From: Planctomyces sp.
GTDB lineage: Bacteria > Planctomycetota > Planctomycetia > Planctomycetales > Planctomycetaceae
Assembly (NCBI GenBank): GCA_005798445.1
Contig: SYJG01000501.1
Location: 1 to 53,850 of the forward strand
Length of the DNA stretch: 53,850 nt
Direction of reading: 5' to 3'
Below the pieces are notes generated by a model. It saw nothing but the letters and a program-made list of their open reading frames with translations. It was not told the DNA's origin and did no database searches. Positions 34,797 to 43,747 of the stretch are shown here, one piece after another. Each line of letters starts with the position of its first letter. The first letter of the stretch is position 1. The position numbers and the translations under genes were made by a program.

Positions 34797-36896
34797 TTAC
34801 GGTGTTTTAATCGTCAGCCAGATGGGTCGGCTGGCATAGGGGCGCTTCTGGGTGAAGCTGATTGAGACGTTGGCGTTGATGCTCAGCGGAATGCGTTCGA
34901 CCGGTTTCGCGTCGGGGGCGATCTCGATCACGACGCGGCCTTTGGTTTCATTCGCGTCGAGCGACATTTTTGATCCGGCATCGACCAGCTTCACTCCCGG
35001 CGGCAGCGGCGTGCCGAAGACTTGGCCGAGATGTTGCAGCATCACGTCGAGCGTCAGGCGATCCTTGTAGTTCTCGCGACGTTGGATCTCGACCTCGAGC
35101 GTGGCCTTTTCGCCGGGCTTGAGCTTCAATTCCGTCGGAGTGACTCGGACGGCAGCGATGTCGAAGATCGAACAAACGGAAACCACCTGCGTCTCGACCG
35201 GCGAGGCCATGCGTCCACCGCCGGGCATCTCCATCTCGGTCAGCGGTTCGACGAGCTTCTCGATGACTCGCGGCGGCTGGCCTTCGGGGCCGGGGATCGT
35301 CGCTTTGGCAATCACCTTCACAAGCGACGCAACCGGCTTCGCGTCGGCGGCCGCTTGCAGGATCAGCACGCCGTCGGTCGCGTGAGCCGGAATCGTCAGC
35401 GGCGAGCAAGTGACTCCGGCCGGCAAGCCCTCGACGCGCACTTCCACCGGTGCGTTGAATCCGCCGGTCTTCGTGAGCTTCACATACCACGGCATGTTCG
35501 TGCCGGGGCCGAGTCCAGCCCGGTCTTCGTCGCATTGAGCTGTGAAGTCGGCGGCTTCCGGCTTCACGGACAGGATGTAGCCGAACGTCGGGCCGCCTCG
35601 ATTGAGCAAGTCGCGAATCTGAATCGTGTAGACGCCATCGACCGACGCCGAGAAGACCAGCGACGAGTCCTTCGTGCTCGGATGAATGTCGTCATTGGTC
35701 ACGATCACTCCGGCGGTTGGGTGCAGCACGCGGATCGTCGAGTCGAGGCTCGACCCGTTGCGGCGTGCTCGGACTTCGCAGCGGACCGTCTGCCCGGCTT
35801 TCATGTTGATCGCGTAGTTGTCGATGTCGTTCGGCCCGTCCATGCGGCCGTTGATCGCTTGCGGGACCGAGACCGCTTGAGCTTGCTCCGGTTTGTCATT
35901 CGGCTCGGCATCAGCGATCAGCGGCAAGTCGGTCACTTCGAGCATCACCGGATTGAACGCGGGCGAACCGGCCGACAACTGCGCCGAGTACCGGCCAACC
36001 GACAACGGATTCGGCAGCGAGTTCGGAACCAACTCGGCGGTCGGCGTCGCGAGGTTGAAGCCGGCGACTTGAAACGACATCGGGCCGCTCGGTGCAACCG
36101 CTAGCGGGAATGCGGCGGTGACGAACGGCCGGTCGGTTGTTTGCAGGACGTAGGTAAACGACGACGTGCCGTTGAAGTCCACGTCACGAACCGTCACGAA
36201 GAAGTCCCCCGCTTGCTCAAACTTGTAGTTCACCAGCGAGTCGGCGAAATGGAAATCGTCGTTCGAGGACAACTCGCGGCCGGTCGAGTCGCTGATGACC
36301 AGAATCGGATCGAGCTGATCGAACTGGTTGTGTCGCTTGTAAAAGAAACGGAAGCAGTGCATCGCGAACGTGACCGACTGCCCGGCGGTCGCCGCCAGTT
36401 TGTAGACGTCAATCTGCTCGCGCGCGGTCAACTGGCCAGAGATCGTCTGCCCAATGGCGATCGCCTGAGCCTTCTCGCGATCCGCGTGCGGTTCGGTTTG
36501 CTCGACGACGACCGGTCCATCGACGACCAGCAACTGCCCGCAGGTGGATGCTCCGCTCGCCGCCGCGATGCGGAACTCGCGCGAGCCGAGTGCGGCCGTC
36601 GCTTCGGCAGTCACCTTCAACTTCAATTGATCGACAGGATCTTTTTCGCCGTGCGGAATGATCTCGGCTCGCAGGCCATCGCCTTGGAACAGGACGGCGA
36701 ACGTCCCGGCGAAACCTTTCTCTTGGTTCGGATAGGTGAAGACCGTGACCGCGGTGGTCGCTCCTCGCTGAATGGCCATCGGCAGAGCGTGAGTGAATTC
36801 GGGATTCGGCGTTTGAGCATTTGCGTGTCGAGGCGACAGACTGCCCAACGCGAGGCAAATCGTGACGGCACGGAGCAGTTGGCAGCGCGGAATCAT
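34797..36896 (-). CDS. Large secreted protein with PPC-like domains
   Basis: About 699 residues: signal peptide (LLRAVTICLALGSLSPRHANA) and at least two pre-peptidase C-terminal (PPC) beta-sandwich domains. The first reads QTEPHADREKAQAIAIGQTISGQLTAREQIDVYKLAATAGQSVTF and the second PNDKPEQAQAVSVPQAINGRMDGPNDIDNYAINMKAGQTV; each ends with the usual DFFVTVRD or YTIQIRD strand. The C-terminal third is further beta-sandwich. No peptidase domain is present although PPC domains usually follow one; in planctomycetes such all-PPC proteins are common. An ATG at 36914 would overlap the permease stop; 36896 sits directly before the signal peptide. Likely co-transcribed with the permease. Confidence 0.85.
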   Translation of the reverse strand: MIPRCQLLRAVTICLALGSLSPRHANAQTPNPEFTHALPMAIQRGATTAVTVFTYPNQEKGFAGTFAVLFQGDGLRAEIIPHGEKDPVDQLKLKVTAEATAALGSREFRIAAASGASTCGQLLVVDGPVVVEQTEPHADREKAQAIAIGQTISGQLTAREQIDVYKLAATAGQSVTFAMHCFRFFYKRHNQFDQLDPILVISDSTGRELSSNDDFHFADSLVNYKFEQAGDFFVTVRDVDFNGTSSFTYVLQTTDRPFVTAAFPLAVAPSGPMSFQVAGFNLATPTAELVPNSLPNPLSVGRYSAQLSAGSPAFNPVMLEVTDLPLIADAEPNDKPEQAQAVSVPQAINGRMDGPNDIDNYAINMKAGQTVRCEVRARRNGSSLDSTIRVLHPTAGVIVTNDDIHPSTKDSSLVFSASVDGVYTIQIRDLLNRGGPTFGYILSVKPEAADFTAQCDEDRAGLGPGTNMPWYVKLTKTGGFNAPVEVRVEGLPAGVTCSPLTIPAHATDGVLILQAAADAKPVASLVKVIAKATIPGPEGQPPRVIEKLVEPLTEMEMPGGGRMASPVETQVVSVCSIFDIAAVRVTPTELKLKPGEKATLEVEIQRRENYKDRLTLDVMLQHLGQVFGTPLPPGVKLVDAGSKMSLDANETKGRVVIEIAPDAKPVERIPLSINANVSISFTQKRPYASRPIWLTIKTP

Positions 36897-36906
36897 CGGC
36901 GGTCTT

Positions 36907-38370
36907 TCAATCATTTCGCTGGGCGGTCAGTTCCTCAGGAGCAGCTTTCGCCAGTCGCGAGCGAGCATAGCCGAAGAAATAGGTCAGACCAATCGCGTAC
37001 ATCGCCAGCGTCAGCCAGAGCACGACCGGTTCGCTCAGCCAGCCGTAGACCAGCGCGGCGAACAGGCTCATCACGATGACCGCCGCCGGCAAGAAGGGAT
37101 ACAGCGGCACTTTGTACGGTCGAGCCATGTGCGGCTCTTTCACGCGCAGCACGAACAAGCAGATCATCGCCAGCACATACCAAATCAACGCGGCTAGATT
37201 GCAGGCGAGCACGGCGTCATTGACCATCTTCTTGCGAAAAAAACCGCAGACCACGAAGCCGGCGATCACCAAACTCCAGACCAGGATCGACACGTCGGGA
37301 GTGCGTCGCACCGGATGCAGATGTCCCAGCAACGACGGCAGATATCCCGCACGTCCCATGGCGAACGACTGGCGGCTGACGGCGTAGATCATCCCGTTGT
37401 AGCTGGCGATCATGCCGCAAATGGCCAGAATCGAAAACGCGATCAGGTGTGGCGAATGCGCCGCCTCCGGCCAGACCTCGCGATAGACGTAGGGCAACGG
37501 AAACAGGAGATCGGGATTGCCCGTCTTCGTGTAATCGTTCCCGGCGGCTGCTGTGAAGAACCAGGTCAGCACCACCAAGACGATCAACGTCACCTGCGCA
37601 TACATCAGCCCGCGCGGGATCGAGTGATGCGGTTCGTGGGCTTCCTCGGCCGCCAGCGCGACCGATTCGATGATCACCAGCCACCAGATCGCGAACGGGA
37701 TCGCCTTGAGCACTCCGCCCCAACCGAACGTCAATAATGGCTCCGTGAGGATTCGCTCGATCTTCACGCCGGGAATGCAGGCGATCCAAAACCAAACCAG
37801 CGCGATGATCGCGCCGTAGGTCATCCACTCCATGATCCGGGCTTGTTCCTTGGCACCGATCCATTGCAGCACGGCGAAGAGCACAACCGCGACCAGTGCC
37901 GCAGCGGTCGTCACCAGTTCCGCGTTCAGTCCATCGAACATCAGATTGAGAATGAACGAAATGTAGGCCCCGGTCGCGATTGCCGTCCCGATCGTCGCGA
38001 ACAGACTTTCGAGAAACATCGACCAGCCCATGACGAAGCCCAGCCACGGCCCGACCGCTCGGCGACCGTAGGCCAGCGGCCCGCCGGCGAACGGCATCGC
38101 GACGGACAGCTCCGACAGAGCCAACACCCACGCCATGTAAAGCACGCAGACAAACAGCGATGCCAGCAACATTCCGGTCGGCCCGGCGACTCCCAGTCCG
38201 CCGTTCCAGCCGAAGTACTCACCGGTGATGACCGCCCCGACACCCAGCGCCCAAATCTGAGCCGTCCCCATCGGCTTCTTCAGCGAATGCTCGTCGAGAT
38301 ATTTCCGTTCCTCCGGGCGCAATGCGGCTGAGTCGATGACAACGTCGCCGTCCGGCAGGGATTCGCTCAT
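36907..38370 (-). CDS. APC-superfamily amino acid/amine permease
   Basis: 487 residues with about twelve hydrophobic helices. The first helices (WALGVGAVITGEYFGWNGGL and SELSVAMPFAGGPLAYGRRAVG) match the amino acid-polyamine-organocation superfamily, and FGWN resembles the ethanolamine-permease subgroup. It should sit in the inner membrane and import an amine or amino acid by proton or sodium symport. Its start shares the 247-nt divergent region with mgsA, so the two may be co-regulated. Import of methylamine or a related amine for the NMG genes is an inference from that position only. The PPC gene follows on the same strand and overlaps or nearly overlaps its stop. Confidence 0.88.
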   Translation of the reverse strand: MSESLPDGDVVIDSAALRPEERKYLDEHSLKKPMGTAQIWALGVGAVITGEYFGWNGGLGVAGPTGMLLASLFVCVLYMAWVLALSELSVAMPFAGGPLAYGRRAVGPWLGFVMGWSMFLESLFATIGTAIATGAYISFILNLMFDGLNAELVTTAAALVAVVLFAVLQWIGAKEQARIMEWMTYGAIIALVWFWIACIPGVKIERILTEPLLTFGWGGVLKAIPFAIWWLVIIESVALAAEEAHEPHHSIPRGLMYAQVTLIVLVVLTWFFTAAAGNDYTKTGNPDLLFPLPYVYREVWPEAAHSPHLIAFSILAICGMIASYNGMIYAVSRQSFAMGRAGYLPSLLGHLHPVRRTPDVSILVWSLVIAGFVVCGFFRKKMVNDAVLACNLAALIWYVLAMICLFVLRVKEPHMARPYKVPLYPFLPAAVIVMSLFAALVYGWLSEPVVLWLTLAMYAIGLTYFFGYARSRLAKAAPEELTAQRND

Positions 38371-38496
38371 GAGCCACCTCGTGTTTTTTCGGTGTCAGGC
38401 ACGCGGCCATCACACACGGCGCGGCCTCATGTTTCAAGTGCATGGAATCCGGGATGAAGTGGTTCTAGACTTTTGGACTGCGGTGACCTGAGTCAC

Positions 38497-38563
38497 CGCT
38501 TTTCAAAACGCTCCGTTCCTCCGGCTGATCATCAATCTCGTGGTCAATGCGTTTTGAAAAGCG
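38497..38563. repeat. Inverted repeat in the permease/mgsA divergent region
   Basis: CGCTTTTCAAAACGC (38497-38511) is exactly complementary to GCGTTTTGAAAAGCG (38549-38563). Weaker pairing extends outward through GGTGACCTGAGTCACC, itself a small dyad. It lies between divergent promoters and upstream of mgsA, so a regulatory role is possible. Confidence 0.7.
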
Positions 38564-38617
38564 ACGACTCTCCGTCTCAGGCGGATCGCACTCCAAAATT
38601 GCAACGCGGAGTCATTC

Positions 38618-39529
38618 ATGTGCGGCATCGTCGGATTTCTCGCCAAGAAGCCGGAGCTGATTCGATCGCTCGGCGAGCACGTCGTGCCGATGCTCACCTG
38701 CATGGGCGATCGTGGTCCCGACTCCGCCGGCTTGGCGGTCTTTGGTGAGCCAGTCGAATCGTCGCTGCGGCGTTTCAACCTGTACGCTCCCGAACGTCGC
38801 TTCGACTGGAGTGCATTCGAACAACAGCTTGCCACACACGTCGGCGGACAAATCGAACTCAGTGCGCTGGAGAACCACGCGATCGTGATCGGTCACGCTG
38901 AACCGGTCCGTCTCAAAGCGTGGCTGACCGAAACGTATCCTGCACTGCACCTGCTTTCGACCGGCCGAGCGATCGACGTCTACAAAGACGAAGGACACCC
39001 GACAGAGATCGCTCGGCGATACCACTTCACACAGTTCAGCGGGACTCACGCCGTCGGGCACACACGCATGGCGACGGAATCGGCTGTGTCCCCAGCGCAC
39101 GCTCACCCCTTCACGGCGGGCGAGGATTTTTGCCTCGTCCACAACGGCTCGCTCTCGAACCCGTACAGCGTCCGCCGCAAGCTGGAGAAAAAGGGGATCC
39201 GTTTTGAAACGGACAACGACACCGAGGCGGCCTGCCGGTTCCTCGAATGGCGGATGAGCGAAGGGGATCAACTCGAAGCCGCGATCCAAAAAGGATTTGA
39301 CGAACTCGACGGCTTCTTCACGCTGCTGATGGCAACCGTCGACAAGCTGATCCTCGTCCGCGATCCCTTCGCCTGCAAACCGGCCGTCGCCGTTGAGACC
39401 GATGAATACGTCGCCATCTCGTCCGAGTACCGCGCACTCGCTCACCTGCCGGGTGTGAAGAACGCTCGCATCTTTGAACCTGTTCCGGAACAGATCTACT
39501 CATGGACCGTGTCATCCCGCTCGACCTAG
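38618..39529 (+). CDS. mgsA: N-methylglutamate synthase subunit A (class II glutamine amidotransferase)
   Basis: 303 residues of a class II (Ntn) glutamine amidotransferase. Cysteine 2 (MCGIVGFL) is the nucleophile once the first methionine is removed; CMGDRGPDSAG, HTRMATESAVSPAHAHPF and FCLVHNGSLSN are the family blocks. It corresponds to MgsA, or GlxB in alphaproteobacteria, which releases the amine or ammonia and channels it to the synthase. CGGAG seven bases upstream supports the ATG. It overlaps mgsB by 28 nt, so the two are translationally linked. It begins a run of pathway genes matching the N-methylglutamate route; the alternative assignment is a glx-type glutamate-synthase-like complex. 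Confidence 0.88.
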   Translation: MCGIVGFLAKKPELIRSLGEHVVPMLTCMGDRGPDSAGLAVFGEPVESSLRRFNLYAPERRFDWSAFEQQLATHVGGQIELSALENHAIVIGHAEPVRLKAWLTETYPALHLLSTGRAIDVYKDEGHPTEIARRYHFTQFSGTHAVGHTRMATESAVSPAHAHPFTAGEDFCLVHNGSLSNPYSVRRKLEKKGIRFETDNDTEAACRFLEWRMSEGDQLEAAIQKGFDELDGFFTLLMATVDKLILVRDPFACKPAVAVETDEYVAISSEYRALAHLPGVKNARIFEPVPEQIYSWTVSSRST

Positions 39530-40194
39530 CCCGCCTGACCGTGCGCGAACTGAATTCTTTCCTGCACCATCGCCTGCCGACCGGCGACGTGGTGCGAGTG
39601 GAGATTCTGAATCCCAGCGGCATGCACAACCTCGCCGTCGGCCTCGACGCGCCCGCTGACATCGACATCCTCGGCCACGCCGGATACTTCATCGCCGGCA
39701 TGAACAAGCGAGCCAACGTCACCGTCCACGGGAACGTCGGCTGGAGCGTCGCCGAAAACATCATGTCTGGCACCGTCCGTGTGAAAGGCTGCGCGTCCGA
39801 ATGCGCCGGAGCCTCCGGACACGGTGGCCTGCTGGTCATCGAAGAAGACGCCTCGTCCCGTTGTGGTATCTCGATGAAAGGCTGCAACATCGTCGTCGGC
39901 GGCAGCGTCGGTCACATGTCCGCGTTCATGGCTCAAGCCGGAACGCTCGTCGTTTGCGGCGACACCGGCGGGAGCCTCGGTGATTCACTCTACGAAGCCA
40001 CGATCTACGTCGGCGGCGCGATTCATAGTCTTGGAGCCGATGCGCAAGAAGAACCGATGACCGCTGCGGATGTCGCTCGCGTGACCGACTTACTGACCAG
40101 AGCGGGCATCGCGCGAGATCCGAAATCCTTCAAGCGAGTCGCCTCCAAACGATCCCTCTACCACTGGCACGCCGACGCAGGGCAAGAATACTAA
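39502..40194 (+). CDS. mgsB: N-methylglutamate synthase subunit B (GXGXG domain)
   Basis: 230 residues forming the GXGXG beta-helix domain found at the C terminus of glutamate synthase. Repeats of G-x-x-G-x-x-V are visible: GHAGYFIAGMNKRANVTVHGNVG, SGTVRVKGCASECAGASGHGG, GCNIVVGGSVGHMSAFMAQAG, and GDTGGSLGDSLYEATIYVGG. In MgsABC, as in glutamate synthase, this domain links the amidotransferase to the FMN domain. It overlaps mgsA by 28 nt. A palindrome starts 4 nt after its stop codon, inside the operon. Confidence 0.88.
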   Translation: MDRVIPLDLARLTVRELNSFLHHRLPTGDVVRVEILNPSGMHNLAVGLDAPADIDILGHAGYFIAGMNKRANVTVHGNVGWSVAENIMSGTVRVKGCASECAGASGHGGLLVIEEDASSRCGISMKGCNIVVGGSVGHMSAFMAQAGTLVVCGDTGGSLGDSLYEATIYVGGAIHSLGADAQEEPMTAADVARVTDLLTRAGIARDPKSFKRVASKRSLYHWHADAGQEY

Positions 40195-40198
40195 GCCC

Positions 40199-40293
40199 GG
40201 CTGATGGCTGCGAGCTGATGGCTGATGGCCGTTATCTCAACCTCACGAGTTTGTGATGAACAGCTTTCAGCCATCAGCCCACAGCCATCAGCC
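40199..40293. repeat. Inverted repeat, 23-nt arms (GGCTGATGG type)
   Basis: Arms 40199-40221 and 40271-40293 match in 21 of 23 positions and are made of GGCTGATGG units, so each arm is also internally repetitive. It lies in the 117-nt gap between mgsB and mgsC, 4 nt after the stop codon. The AGAGGAG site of mgsC follows it directly. Confidence 0.85.
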
Positions 40294-40311
40294 AGAGGAG
40301 CCGAACAAGAA

Positions 40312-41649
40312 ATGACCGATTCGATTCATCGCGAAGAAAGCTTCACCTTCGACCGGCATGTCCTGGATTACATCCAGCAAGCGGCCGAGCACGGGCTGTA
40401 TGACATCCGCGGACTCGGAGCCAAACGGAAGCTCCCGACGTTCGACGACCTCGTCTTCCTGACCGCGAGTGCGTCGCGATATCCGCTCGAAGGCTATCGC
40501 GAGAAGTGCGTCTCAAAGACGGTGCTCGGCACTCGCTTCGCCAAGAAACCGATTGAACTCGAAACGCCGGTCACGATTGCCGGCATGAGCTTCGGAGCAC
40601 TCTCTGCGAACGTGAAAGAGGCCCTCGGTCGAGCGGCGACGGAGATCGGCACATCGACCACGACCGGCGACGGAGGGATGACTCCCGAAGAGCGGCAGTC
40701 GTCGAAGACGCTCGTGTATCAATGTCTGCCGTCGCGATACGGCTTCAACCCGGACGATCTCCGCAAGGCGAACGCGATTGAGTTGGTCATCGGCCAAGGT
40801 GCGAAGCCGGGTGGCGGCGGGATGTTGCTCGGCCAGAAAGTCAGTGAGCGTGTCGCTGGCATGAGAACGCTCCCGGCGGGCATCGACCAACGCTCGGCTT
40901 GTCGCCATCCCGATTGGACCGGACCGGACGACCTCACCATCAAGATCAACGAGCTGCGCGAGATCACCGACTGGCAAGTCCCGATCTATGTCAAGATGGG
41001 AGCCACTCGCGTCCGCGAAGACGTGAAGCTCGCCGTCAAAGCCGGAGCCGATGTCGTCGTGATTGACGGAATGCAGGGTGGTACCGCCGCGACTCAGCAA
41101 TGCTTCATCGAGCACGCCGGCATTCCCACTCTCGCCGCGTTGCCGCTGGCCGTGCAGGCGCTGGAAGAGATGGACGTATTCGGCACCGTGCAGCTCATCA
41201 TCTCCGGTGGCATCCGCTCTGGAGCCGACGTCGCGAAAGCTCTCGCTCTCGGAGCAGATGCGGTCGCGATCGGCCAAGCGGTCCTCATGGCCCTCGGCTG
41301 TAACAGTTCGACGTACTCGCAAGCCGGCCAACGGATCGACGCCACCGAAGACTACAAGAGGCTCGGCACGGCCCCCGGCTATTGCCATCATTGCCACACC
41401 GGCCGCTGCCCGGTCGGCATCACCACGCAAGCTCCCGATCTCGAAACTCGCATGACTCCCGAATGGGGGGCCAAGCGGCTCAAGAATTACCTGCAAGTGC
41501 TGACGATGGAGCTGACCACGCTCGCGCGAGCTTGTGGCAAATCCAATGTGCATCACCTAGAACGCGAAGACCTCGTCGCGCTCACGATCGAAGCTGCCGC
41601 AATGGCGAAAGTCCCGCTCGCTGGGACGAATTGGATTCCTGGTCTGTAA
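40312..41649 (+). CDS. mgsC: N-methylglutamate synthase subunit C (FMN domain)
   Basis: 445 residues of the FMN-binding domain of glutamate synthase. FMN and substrate motifs are VTIAGMSFGALSANVKEALG, GEGG-like TGDGGMTPEE, GQGAKPGGGGMLLG, VVIDGMQGGTAATQ and ISGGIRSGADVAKALALGADAV. YCHHCHTGRCPVGITTQ holds the cysteines of the [3Fe-4S] cluster (about 358-366). In the NMG pathway this subunit condenses the methylamine group and 2-oxoglutarate to N-methylglutamate. The longer frame from 40225 is read from the palindrome; ATG 40312 has AGAGGAG upstream and is used. gmaS follows 14 nt downstream. Confidence 0.9.
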   Translation: MTDSIHREESFTFDRHVLDYIQQAAEHGLYDIRGLGAKRKLPTFDDLVFLTASASRYPLEGYREKCVSKTVLGTRFAKKPIELETPVTIAGMSFGALSANVKEALGRAATEIGTSTTTGDGGMTPEERQSSKTLVYQCLPSRYGFNPDDLRKANAIELVIGQGAKPGGGGMLLGQKVSERVAGMRTLPAGIDQRSACRHPDWTGPDDLTIKINELREITDWQVPIYVKMGATRVREDVKLAVKAGADVVVIDGMQGGTAATQQCFIEHAGIPTLAALPLAVQALEEMDVFGTVQLIISGGIRSGADVAKALALGADAVAIGQAVLMALGCNSSTYSQAGQRIDATEDYKRLGTAPGYCHHCHTGRCPVGITTQAPDLETRMTPEWGAKRLKNYLQVLTMELTTLARACGKSNVHHLEREDLVALTIEAAAMAKVPLAGTNWIPGL

Positions 41650-41663
41650 CGTCGGAGTCTCAC

Positions 41664-43022
41664 ATGAACGACCGCAATGCTCTGCGAAAACGTCTCGAAC
41701 AGGACAAGATCGAATTCATCCTCGTCCAATTCGTGGACATTCACGGAGCGGCAAAAGGGAAGATGGTCCCGGTCTCGTGTCTCGACGACGCGCTGGATGT
41801 CGGAGCGGGGTTTGCCGGTGCGGCGATGTGGGGCATCGGGCAGGGGCCGCATGGGCATGATGTGATGGCTCGAATTGATCCGGCCACGTGTACTCCGCTG
41901 GCGTGGATGCCGAATACGGCTCGGTTCGCGTCGAATCTGTTTGTGGACAATCAGCCGCATCCGTTTTGCTCACGAACCAACTTGCAGCGAGTGCTCGCCG
42001 AGGCCAAGTCGAAGGGGTTCGTCTTCAACGTCGGCATGGAACCGGAGCACTTTCTGGTGACCCGCAACTGCGACGGATCGATCCGCCCGTGGGATCCGGT
42101 CGGAGTCGATACGCTGGAAAAACCGTGTTACGACTATCGCTCGATGTCCGCCGCGATGGGCTATCTGCAAGACGTGACGACGGCGCTCAATCAGCTCGGC
42201 TGGGGCGCTTACCAGGTCGATCACGAGGACGCGAACGGGCAGTACGAAGTCAATTTCAACTACGCCGACGCACTCGTCACCGCAGACCGGGTCACCTTCT
42301 TCCGCATGTTGAGCACCGAGATCGCCAAGAAATACGGAGCGATCGTCACGCACATGCCCAAGCCGTTCTCCGACCGCACCGGCAGCGGCCTGCACGTCCA
42401 CTTTCATCTGGCCGATGCCGAGTCGGGCAAGAATGTTTGTACGGATCACGCCGACCCGCGCGGCCTCGGCCTGTCGAAGCTGGCGTATCACTTCCTCGGC
42501 GGAGTCATCCAACACGCGCGAGCCATCTGCGCCGTCACCAGCCCGACGGTCAACTGCTACAAGCGACTGCAAGTCGGAGCGGGTTTGACCTCAAGTCGCT
42601 CCGGCTTCAACTGGACTCCGGCATTCGCCAGCTACGGCGACAACAACCGCACGCAAATGATCCGAGTCGCCGGCCCCGGCCACTGCGAAGACCGCACCGT
42701 CTCCGCCGGCTGCAATCCGTACCTCGCGTTGGCCGCGTTCCTGGCCGCCGGGTTGGACGGCATCGAAAACAAACTCGATCCGGGCGAACCGAACCTCGGC
42801 AACCTGTATCAACGCACGCTCGCCGACATCCGCGACTCCGGCATCAAGCTGCTCCCGCAATCGCTCCACGAAGCGGTCGAAGAACTCCGCAACGACGCCG
42901 TGGTGAAGTCGGCGCTGGGCGTGATCGCCGACGACTTCATCGACCTGAAATCCCGCGAATGGCAGAGCTATCACAAGCAAGTGTCAGCGTGGGAAGTCGA
43001 GCAGTATTTGACTTCGTTGTGA
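41664..43022 (+). CDS. gmaS: Gamma-glutamylmethylamide synthetase / GlnT-type glutamine synthetase
   Basis: 452 residues of the type III glutamine-synthetase group that includes gamma-glutamylmethylamide synthetase. Landmarks are FVDIHGAAKGKMVP at the N terminus, GAGFAGAAMWGIG, GMEPEHFLV (metal glutamate), YQVDHEDANGQYEVNFNYADAL, MPKPFSDRTGSGLHVHFHL (metal histidine and ATP contact), and SPTVNCYKRL. The reaction is ATP + glutamate + methylamine to gamma-glutamylmethylamide. The resemblance to characterised GMAS is strong across the whole length; a GlnT-like glutamine synthetase is the alternative and cannot be excluded by sequence. GGAG six bases upstream sets the start. The VapBC module 3 genes follow. 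Confidence 0.85.
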   Translation: MNDRNALRKRLEQDKIEFILVQFVDIHGAAKGKMVPVSCLDDALDVGAGFAGAAMWGIGQGPHGHDVMARIDPATCTPLAWMPNTARFASNLFVDNQPHPFCSRTNLQRVLAEAKSKGFVFNVGMEPEHFLVTRNCDGSIRPWDPVGVDTLEKPCYDYRSMSAAMGYLQDVTTALNQLGWGAYQVDHEDANGQYEVNFNYADALVTADRVTFFRMLSTEIAKKYGAIVTHMPKPFSDRTGSGLHVHFHLADAESGKNVCTDHADPRGLGLSKLAYHFLGGVIQHARAICAVTSPTVNCYKRLQVGAGLTSSRSGFNWTPAFASYGDNNRTQMIRVAGPGHCEDRTVSAGCNPYLALAAFLAAGLDGIENKLDPGEPNLGNLYQRTLADIRDSGIKLLPQSLHEAVEELRNDAVVKSALGVIADDFIDLKSREWQSYHKQVSAWEVEQYLTSL

Positions 43023-43088
43023 TGAATGACGAAGTACCCAATGACGAACGGGCGACTAGAATTGCCGCTGTCGCAAGGAGATTTGATC

Positions 43089-43292
43089 ATGGCAGAACAA
43101 CTTCCTGTCACTCACTCGGACGCCGAGCAGCTTCGTAGGTATCGCGAGCTGGCGAAGCTGCTGCGCGAATGGCGCGACGAGCCGGACGACTGCGATTGGG
43201 ACGTGATTGAAGCGGAAATCAACAGCGCGGGAATGGCCTGTCGCGAACCGGAGCTTTCCAAGAAACGAATGAGCCATGCGCCTTCTGCTTGA
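43089..43292 (+). CDS. Small antitoxin-like protein (module 3)
   Basis: 67 residues from ATG 43089, with AAGGAG eight bases upstream, giving MAEQLPVTHSDAEQLRRYRELAKLLREWRDEPDD. The charged helix and tryptophan/acidic tail look like a small antitoxin, though the family name is not certain. It overlaps the PIN-domain gene by 17 nt. The upstream 21 codons of the longer frame are discarded. It lies 66 nt after gmaS. Confidence 0.7.
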   Translation: MAEQLPVTHSDAEQLRRYRELAKLLREWRDEPDDCDWDVIEAEINSAGMACREPELSKKRMSHAPSA

Positions 43293-43728
43293 CACCGGCA
43301 TCCTGGGACAGCTTTGCCACCCGAACAAGCGCGTCAACCGGCCGATCTGCGACTGGCTAGACCGGCGGCTGGAATCGGCGACGGAGGACGATGTCGTTTA
43401 TGTGCCGGAGATCGCCTTCTATGAATTGCGTCGCAAACTGGTCCATCTGTTGCGCAAGGGGCAAGAGACGACACGGAGCCTGGCTCGGCTCGACCGATTG
43501 TGCCTGCAGTTGGTTTATCTTCCCCTGACTCGCACGATGATTCGAGCTGCCACAGAACTTTGGGCCGATGCACGCGTCATGGGACTTCCAACCGCCGATG
43601 AACTGGCATTAGATGGCGACGTGATCCTGGCCGCGCAAGCTCAATCTGTTGACGGCACAGTGGTCACCACAAACCGCAAACACTTGGAACGGTTTGTCCC
43701 GACGCTCGACTGGACTGTGATTCCGTAA
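43276..43728 (+). CDS. VapC-like PIN-domain toxin (module 3)
   Basis: 150 residues of the PIN family: LLLDTGILGQLC (first aspartate), YVPEIAFYELRRKL (glutamate), LALDGDVILAAQAQ (aspartate) and TVVTTNRKHLERF, where the last acidic position is replaced by asparagine. LDWTVIP closes the fold. As a toxin it would be an RNase held by the preceding small protein. It is inside the NMG gene cluster and in the same direction; the mgdB gene starts 19 nt after its stop codon. Confidence 0.85.
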   Translation: MRLLLDTGILGQLCHPNKRVNRPICDWLDRRLESATEDDVVYVPEIAFYELRRKLVHLLRKGQETTRSLARLDRLCLQLVYLPLTRTMIRAATELWADARVMGLPTADELALDGDVILAAQAQSVDGTVVTTNRKHLERFVPTLDWTVIP

Positions 43729-43747
43729 CACCGAAGAAAGTTTCCCC

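Noticed and set aside
35022..36104. 360-codon plus-strand frame opposite the PPC gene
   Set aside because: Arginine- and histidine-rich sequence with no domain, antisense to a clear secreted protein.
41888..43138. 416-codon plus-strand frame overlapping gmaS
   Set aside because: Different frame of the same strand with arginine-rich product; gmaS is conserved along its whole length.
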